Shown in pieces: positions 56,380 through 64,000 of a DNA stretch of 64,000 nt; position 1 is the stretch's first letter, and each line of letters opens with the position of its first letter. The notes under the pieces are model-generated. The model saw only the letters and a list, made by a program, of their open reading frames with translations, had not been told where the DNA came from and made no database searches. The DNA is taken from assembly GCF_000247815.1 (NCBI RefSeq), contig NC_021700.1:16645993-16709992 (forward strand), given 5' to 3'. The DNA is from Ficedula albicollis. Its lineage: Eukaryota; Chordata; Aves; Passeriformes; Muscicapidae. The translations under genes and the position numbers were made by a program.

Positions 56380-56745
56380 ACAGAGCATAAGGGCTGCACA
56401 GCCTGGAGAAGAGAATACTTTGGTGAGACCTTCAAACAGCCTGTCAGTACCTAAAGGGGGCCTGCAGGAAAGCTGGTGAGGGACTTCTCACATGGGTGTG
56501 TAATGGTAGGACAAAGGGAAATGACTTCAAGCAGACAAAGAGTAGGCTTAGATTGAATATTAGGAAGAAATTCTTTACTGTGAGGGTTGCCCAGAGAGGC
56601 TGTGGATGCCCCATTCCTGGAGGTGTTAAATAGCATACTGGATGGGACTTTGAGCAGCCTGGTCTAGTGAAAGGTGTACTGGCAGGGTTGGAGCTAGGTG
56701 ATCTTTAAAGTCCCTTCCAACCCAAACCATTCTATGGTTAGAACT
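56380..56745 (+). mobile_element. CR1 LINE 3' fragment
   Basis: Typical CR1 3' end in forward orientation. It contains GCCTGGAGAAGAGAA (56401), GAATATTAGGAAGAAATTCT (56554), GGTTGCCCAGAGAGGCTGTG (56585) and terminal CCCTTCCAACCCAAACCATT with TCTATG at about 56731. About 365 bp, 5'-truncated and non-coding. Confidence 0.95.
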
Positions 56746-59700
56746 TTACAGTTAGTTGGATCTTACTAAAACATTTCCAACCTTGATTAAGGTGACTGGC
56801 TTTGTTAAAAGAGAGAAAGAAAAAACCATTTTGCAAGCAGTACAGCAGATTTTCTCCCAAAATGAACCCATATGGATTGCTAACTCAAATACTCTATGTT
56901 AACAGATAGCTAAATGAGAACCTTCTCCCCAGTCAGATAAAGATTTACTTCATAAAAGCTTCTGCAACTTCTTTTGGAAATATTCCCATCTTTGGAGTAT
57001 GCACTATGCCACCTGTTTATGTATTTATGAAACACTGCTCCCTGCGGGACACGTCTGGGTTGTATGCTTATTTTGATAAAGCACTACTTTAATCTTCAGA
57101 CACTAAGTAATTACCTCCTGCCAATGATGTTATGTCCAGAAGTGAAATATATTATACCTTTTCTCTCTCATTTCAATTTTCCCAAATTAAATTCTTGTTT
57201 GGTTGTGTACATGTAGGCAGTGCTCTGCTATTTCAAAGCTTTTAACAGATTTATAAATGAAGGAGGTATCTGGGACTCGGTTGAAGACCATCTAACAACT
57301 CAAGACGAAGTATTCTCACTGCATTTATGGAATGTGTGCAACAGGTGAAGAGTCACTGCACAAATTGGTGTTATAAAACAGTGATCATCAGAGGAGCAAC
57401 AGTGGAATCTTCTTTGAGCAAGTGTTTATGTACTTCACTGGTGGTACCTTGCAGATGCTGATCCAGTGATAGGAAGTGATGCTTACCATCCAGCTAAAGA
57501 TTGAAGTGCTGTTTAATCAAATAAGCTTAGGTTCAAATGTTTCCCTAAGGGTGTCCTGACTGGTTTGATGTCTGCATACTGTTAGCCAGCTCTTGGTATT
57601 TCTCTACATCCCATTTTATCCACAGGTGAGCTGTAATTCCAAGTGGATGCTACTCACTCAATAGTAACTAAGGATACATATATTATTCTTCCTTTCTTGG
57701 ATACTCACAATTCTGCTCAGTGAATGGACATCATATTAGCTCCAGCAGGGTGGTTTGGAGTGGTTTTCCAAGATTGATCCTTCCTTGAATAAATGTTCTG
57801 GTTAGTCAGTGTGTTTTAATGTCAGAAAACTCATATGTATTGCAAAGCATTTTTAGCTCTGGAATTTCTTACGTTCAAGGGTTTCCCCTATTTCACCAAA
57901 ATAAGGTTGCTCTGTGTGTGGCAGCATCATCAAGGTGCTGATGAACACATAGAATGAGCTGGGTTACTAGAAGTGACTGTTCTTCCTCCAAAAAATATCT
58001 CGCTCATCATAAATCTAATTGTAGAGCTAAAGGTTGACTTTATACATCTGGAAGCAATAAAAGAAGTGGCCTATACTCTCCAAGTGTCAAGGTGCAGGAT
58101 AGGAGGTGATGAATGACATCTTAGAAAGCTGAGCAGGATCCCTTCTGCATGTTGTTCAATCTCTTAGATTGCTTTTAGAATGGTACCAAAAAATACCAGT
58201 GATGAGTAAGTTGCTGAGATGCTTTTTATGCCATCTGGTATAGCTGGCTGTGACTCTGACTGACTCTGACCTCACATCTTCAGAATCATTCTCCAGAGAC
58301 CAAATCTGGATGCACTGCCAACATGCCTATGTGCTGGAGTTAGAATGGAAACCTAGATTAAATGATTATTACAAACCTGCATTCCCAAAAGCTAGAACTT
58401 ACTCTTCTAGCTGATGAACTGGTGAAATAGAGTTTAGGAGATTGAAGTACAAGAGAATTAGGAGTGCCTACATTGCAAAAAACCAAAACATATCCCCTCT
58501 GCACGTTCTCAGAATGTTCAGGCAAAGGTCATATGGAGCAATTCATTAGGCTTAACTTTCTTAGGGCATCATTTTCCGGCTTATCACAGACACAGAGGTT
58601 CAGCAACTCTTTGGAGAGCTTAAATAATAAGTATCACAGCTTTTGAGGGACCAGGAATCAATCACAGCAAACCATGGATATATATTCTGCCATTGTCTAC
58701 AAAAATATTTGTAAATGCAGATTCAGTATAAAGGAAAAAAAAAATCAAATAAAAAACAGCATCAACCACCATGGAGGATAATCTGTGAGAGTAAAATTGG
58801 AAAAATTAAGCATGTCACCAGTGTCCCAAACATGGCCTTAGCAATAAGAGATTTTTGCAGGGAAACTGCTTAGTGGATCCTAGAACGTAAGCACAGCCTA
58901 TGTAAAGGCAGAAAACACACAAGACTCTTTATGAAAACAGGATTATGAAAACAGGACAGAAAACTCCTAGACTATATGACAATCAAGGTTCTCTTTGGAC
59001 CTCTTTGAACAGAAGCAGGCAAGGGTGGTTTTTTTTAAATATCATGAAAAATTCTAGTAAATTCTGCCCCCATATCCCATCACTTTCTGAGACCATTTTC
59101 TGATGCTTCAAAAGAAAGTAACCCTGTCTACCTTCATTCCCCAAAAGCCAAATTATATACTGGAGGCAAATGTAAATCTGGCCCCTGCAGGTAAACAGCT
59201 GGCAGCATTAAAGTATTTAAAACATGGTGCAAAAAAGATATATGGAAATGCAGTCTCCTTTCAAGGCTCTGTTACAGATACAAGAAGTTAACCACCCAAA
59301 GATACAAATCACAAGTTTTAACTTTGAACAACAGGATCGCTTCTATCCTGTCATCAAGTCCTACTTACACTTGTGAGTTGCTAGCATGAAACATTTTATT
59401 CCTCGTGGACATTATTTCAAATAATACTTCAGAATGGCTTATCTTTGAAACTCTATTCTTATTTCCAGACTATTTTTATTTATAACCAGTTCATACACCT
59501 TTCTGCTTAGGTGCTTTAACCAATATTCCCTGTCTGGTAAGGGCTTTCTGAATTAAAATACCTAATCAGATTCTTTTCTAGGCTTTGATTACAAACTAAG
59601 CACATCAAACTCTTTAATCTCTTCTCAGGCCAATGGCTTGTCATTTGCTAAATTATTTTGGTAGCCATTGCTTTAATTTCTTTTATCCATTAATCATGCC

Positions 59701-62700
59701 CAATGCAAAGCCAAAACATTATCAGAATGGGAATGGTAATTGGTTGTTGTTATTGAGCTGATGAAAAGTGTTTCTGCCACAAAGTGCAGTTAACCCTAGC
59801 CAGCATTTGATTAAGTATAAAAGATCACAGCCTAAGAATTTTCTCAGAAGTAGAAAATTTGTAAAAGTCATAAATTTGGCAATGATTTGCAAATCAGATT
59901 CTGAAGTGGGGAGTCCAGAATACCAGTTCGGTCAATCTATCAAATGAAGACACTGAAAATTTTCAGCTAAAAACTGGGAAAAATAAACTGCTGCTCTGAT
60001 TTTTATTGTTGTTTGCAAGGAAGTAATTTATAACTCATTAACAAGTTGCAATCAAACATGGAATTGATTGAGTAGTTTTTAACTGCCTTCTGATGTCACT
60101 GAAATACTTTTCGTTTACAGTTTTATTTCAATGTGTGAGACAAGTCCAGAGACCTAGGCTACATAAATAAAACCGATTGCCATTTAGAGCACTGAAAGTA
60201 CTGAGGATAGATCTCAATATTCAATTTCTTTATTAAGTTGGTATTTTTTTCCAGTAAAATTCTGTCATCAGTTGGCCTGAAAATGTTGTCATCTCGCTCT
60301 ACAAATTTTGTCAAATCAACTTCAAAACAACAAGTAGACAGTTAACTGAATATAGTCAATAAATAACAAATGGGAGTTGTTTTCTTACTACAACAACAGT
60401 GCAAGTAGTGGTGATTGGTCTACTAGTATTTTTCTTTCATTTGCAACACAGTTTGCCAATCTGATGATTATTTATGTGTAGTCACAAATAAGATAGATGA
60501 AGGAGAAAGGGAAGTTATTCATCAAGGCTGCAAACTGCAATGTGACAGTGGTCAATGTATGTCAGGATTGCAACTGTTGAAACAAATGCTGATTTGCTAA
60601 GCCCAAATTGTTAGGAAAGGCAAAGTGTTAAGATATTCCTTTGATAGCTTTACTGTTCTGGTCCTTATTTAAGGGCTGAAGAAAGAACTGTTCATTATAA
60701 AAAGTGTAAACTTTACTTGAAAGCATACTTCCGTAATCACTTAACTATGACTTAACCTTAGAGCTAAGGACATCACCATAACTAAATATGTAGGTTTCAA
60801 TGAAATTGATATTAACAACTCAGTTAAAGCATCAAGCTACCTGTTTTCAGTGGATAAAAAGCTTTTCCTTCCTCCACAACAATAGCAACAACACTTTCTT
60901 CTAAAAGAAGCCAAGTATGTAAGCAAAGTAAATTTTCATCAAATTTTCATCTAAACCCAGGCAAAGTTCAGTTTTTATCAGACTGCCAAACAGTAAGTGA
61001 GCTTTAGCTTGAAATTCTAAAGTTCTGTGATAAAATTTATTCTTTGAACTTGTTAGTTTTCAAAAACTGTCAATAGTAATATACTGAACAGGTTACTATG
61101 TAGCACATAGCTGTTTTAATTAGGCAGCTGTTTTACTTTACAGATTCTAGGAACTTTAAATGCACTGCCATGTAATTTCTCAAGGTAGCTTTTTTACAGA
61201 AGGACATGCCAGGTGAGATGCACATATATTCTAGTTTGGATAAGGGAAGGGAGGAGGAACATAAATTACTAGATTAGATAATCTTGAAAGTCTTTCCCAA
61301 ATTGCTGAGATGTGGCTATTTTCACAAGACATTCCATTCTGTGCTGGTATTGAAGTGGGTTTGGAAACTACGTATCATTCAGATGGTATTTGCAACACTT
61401 TTGTGTGTCCATGTTTTCAAAATGGTATCAAGAAACCAAATGGTTGCTTATCACAGATGTAAGGTATTAAACCTGGATGTTTCAAAGTTTCATGGTACTG
61501 ACACTGTCCACTTTGGAAGACAATGAGAAAGAAATGCATGATGAAGTAGGAATGCACAAAAAAATTATTTATCTTTTAGCTAAAATGCAGGGGCTGTTTT
61601 TTGCCACACAATGCTGGGTTAGAGTGTTTCAGTGAAGAGGAAACTATTGCTCCTCGCACAGGAAGAGCTGTTGGAGGGAGATTAATTATCTGCGTTGTCA
61701 GAAATAACAACCCTTGACTATCACGTGAAATAGCAGCATAAAACAATGGAAATAAAAAGATAAGAATAAAATGCAGTGTGTTAGCTAACCAATCAGTTAG
61801 CTCTGCCAAAGTCCCCATTGTCATTAAGGGCAAGCTGAAGGATTAGAGAAGTAAGACAAAGCTATGCAGATGAAATCCCCAAAAGAGACCATGACTGTTC
61901 CCTGTTGAATGATGAAGTTGCTGCTGTGTTTTTGAACATGGTATCTTAAAGCGCATTCAGATCTGGTAGACTAGAAGGAGAAAGTGTATTCATCTTGTTG
62001 CCCTTACACAATATGCCAAGAAAGCATCTGGCCTAAGCCAGACAACCCTGCCTTTTAAAACACCAGCAAGCATTTTTTTCTTTATGCATTTCATGTGTGA
62101 TGAAAACTGAATTGTTGGTACTATCGGCCATGATGACTTCTTAGCAAGCCCCATAACAGAAGAAGATAGAATTATACTGTAGTGAAAAACAAGCCCTGTG
62201 AGTGCCTTCTCCATGGCAGGGAGCAAGACCCATCCTTTCAATCCAGCATGGTAAAGCAGTTAATAAAAAAAGCAGTGTTAACTCAGCTGAGCACTGCCTG
62301 TCACTTGTGTTCATTTCCACCTGGTGTTCTTTATTGTTGGATGTATCTGAGGCCTTTATCATGAGGCATGGCAGAAGCTTATGGCAAGTGACTTAAATTA
62401 ACCAGGCAAGGATCAGTCTAAATGTATTTAATTCTTATTGTGAAAGAATGTACATGCCAGTCAGCATTATTGTTGTAAAATACCTGTCAGGTGCACAAGA
62501 TTAAGAAAAGGTCCATGTCAAAGATCATTCTCATAAAAGGAATAATTCATCAATAGCTGCAGGCTGAGCAAAATTCCTGTAGTCTGAGCAAACTCAGAAC
62601 ATAGGGTGCCTCTTACCCAGGAGACTGTTCCCACCAGAGCTGTATAAACCTTGCTCAGTCTTTGTCATTATGCCTCAAATGGAGGCTGTAACCTGGCAGT

Positions 62701-64000
62701 TGTCTGCAAGAACTGAGGCAACGTGTAACACATTTCTGTAGACTTGGGGTCTTTTAAGGCATAAATGTTTCAGTCAGTTGCTGTGCATTGGTGTACCTAT
62801 GCAATAGCCATCTCTGGGGATTTCAGTGACTGTCTCAGAGCTTGCAGAAAGGAGCATTAAGCAACGTGCATTTCACATTAATGAGAGTCACAAGGTAATG
62901 GGTATTTTCTACATTCCAATGTATAACAACAAATTATCCTCATCTTGATAATACTATCTGTATAATAAATAGTGCATTCTCTTCTTGTTTTGCTCAATAC
63001 TGTTTTTTAAAGCCTCCATTGCCTGACACACTTAAACTCACAAGTCTACTACAAAATTACCTGTTGAATGCCCTGCCAATGTACAGCACCTTTACAAGGA
63101 AGTGCTTGTCATGGTTTCTGGTATTAAAATCACTGCCTCAGAAATAAAGGGTTGCTAAAGAAGTCTCAACAAATGTGTTTAGTCTTTGGACTGGCAATAT
63201 GTGAGTAACAATTAAAGGAGGCATGATTACTCAGTAGCAAGATGTACAATGCTCACGAAATAAAATACCTTTGGGCATGAAGAGGCGTGTTTCTTTGCCA
63301 TACTCTGAAAAAAAGGTGGCATACAATTCAGGTCTATAATTTCAGCTGCTATGCTACTATACTGCTACATTATTGCTGTACAGTAGATAAGTTGTGGTTT
63401 CTAAGTAAGTCAGTAATTGAAACTTGTAGAATATGAATCCTGTATGGATTCTTGAACACATCATGTCTCCACTACAGAGACACAGAGAATTCCACTTTAC
63501 CAAGAGAATAATGCCAATGTCCTCTTCTATTAGAAAATAGAACGTGAAAATTGAAGTTTTGTTGTAGCTCCTGGCTCCTGTAATGCAATATACAGCAGTT
63601 GCTATGTAGCCCTAGTGGTTGTAGCTCTGGGTTGTCTTTATTTTATTACTTTGCACAAGCTCTCTTCTAGAACTGTGAAGAGAGGAGGGGTTAGAAATGT
63701 AAACAAAAAATGAAGTGGTCAAGAATACCTATACAATTACATCCATTTTCAAGTCCAGACTTCAGTTTTGGCTCTCAGTGTTAGACAGCTGCCAGTCTGC
63801 TGAGTTTTGTGCATTGTGTAGTCCACAGCTCCTTTTTCTATCACCATTGCAGTGGAATAACAGAAAAGGTAACTATTCCTATATTGGCTGAGAAAGACTA
63901 TTTTAGACCTCTAAAATAGAATTTATAAAACAAATAAATAAATAAAAATATTACCAGCAAAATTAGATTGGAGCTAATTCCAATGGCACCATAAAATAAA
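56746..64000. other. Intergenic stretch to the window end, no gene seen
   Basis: AT-rich unique sequence. Frames up to 85 codons occur on both strands (for example 61576-61833 minus) without splice context or family resemblance. A short (AAAT)n run lies at 63929-63950. I cannot exclude non-coding RNAs or regulatory elements. Confidence 0.5.
63929..63950 (+). repeat. Short (AAAT)n microsatellite
   Basis: About five AAAT units (ACAAATAAATAAATAAAAAT) in intergenic DNA. No further significance seen. Confidence 0.75.

Overview
This is vertebrate nuclear DNA, most likely from a bird. It is AT-rich and intron-dominated, with a few coding islands that have clean GT-AG splice sites. The only recognisable interspersed repeats are CR1 LINEs, the dominant retroposons of birds (also found in turtles and crocodilians). 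There are no operons, CRISPR arrays, insertion sequences or prokaryotic signals. The species cannot be named from sequence alone.

The single recognisable gene is NDUFS4 (mitochondrial complex I 18-kDa subunit) on the + strand. Four coding exons are visible: 16760-16838, 36373-36545, 39988-40061 and 44372-44475, with stop TAG at 44473-44475. Their reading phases fit one another exactly. They encode 142 consecutive residues with no internal gap, matching the vertebrate protein from about residue 34 to its C-terminus. Exon 1 (start codon and most of the mitochondrial presequence) was not found and probably lies upstream, so bases 1-16759 are the 3' part of intron 1. Introns 2, 3 and 4 are 19,534, 3,442 and 4,310 bp. 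The 3' UTR is short, with AATAAA signals at 44500 and 44557. From about 44.6 kb to the end I see no further gene.

Repeats: CR1 copies lie at 7.17-8.51 kb (-), 14.48-15.96 kb (+), 20.86-22.83 kb (+, interrupted by a duplication), 40.58-40.90 kb (-) and 56.38-56.75 kb (+). A hexanucleotide (TTTATA)n array lies at 4.85-5.24 kb. There are also short tandem duplications and two G-rich tracts with G-quadruplex potential.

The most striking structures look like assembly faults rather than biology. (1) A 156-N gap has the same 72 bp on both sides. (2) An 834-bp unit is repeated in direct tandem at 20493-22160 with three substitutions found by eye. (3) A 1,837-bp unit is repeated in direct tandem at 45630-49576, and in the second copy 491 bp are replaced by an uninterrupted run of 763 C. 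Together these point to unmerged alleles or redundant contig ends plus faulty gap filling. I found no convincing undescribed biological system in this window.
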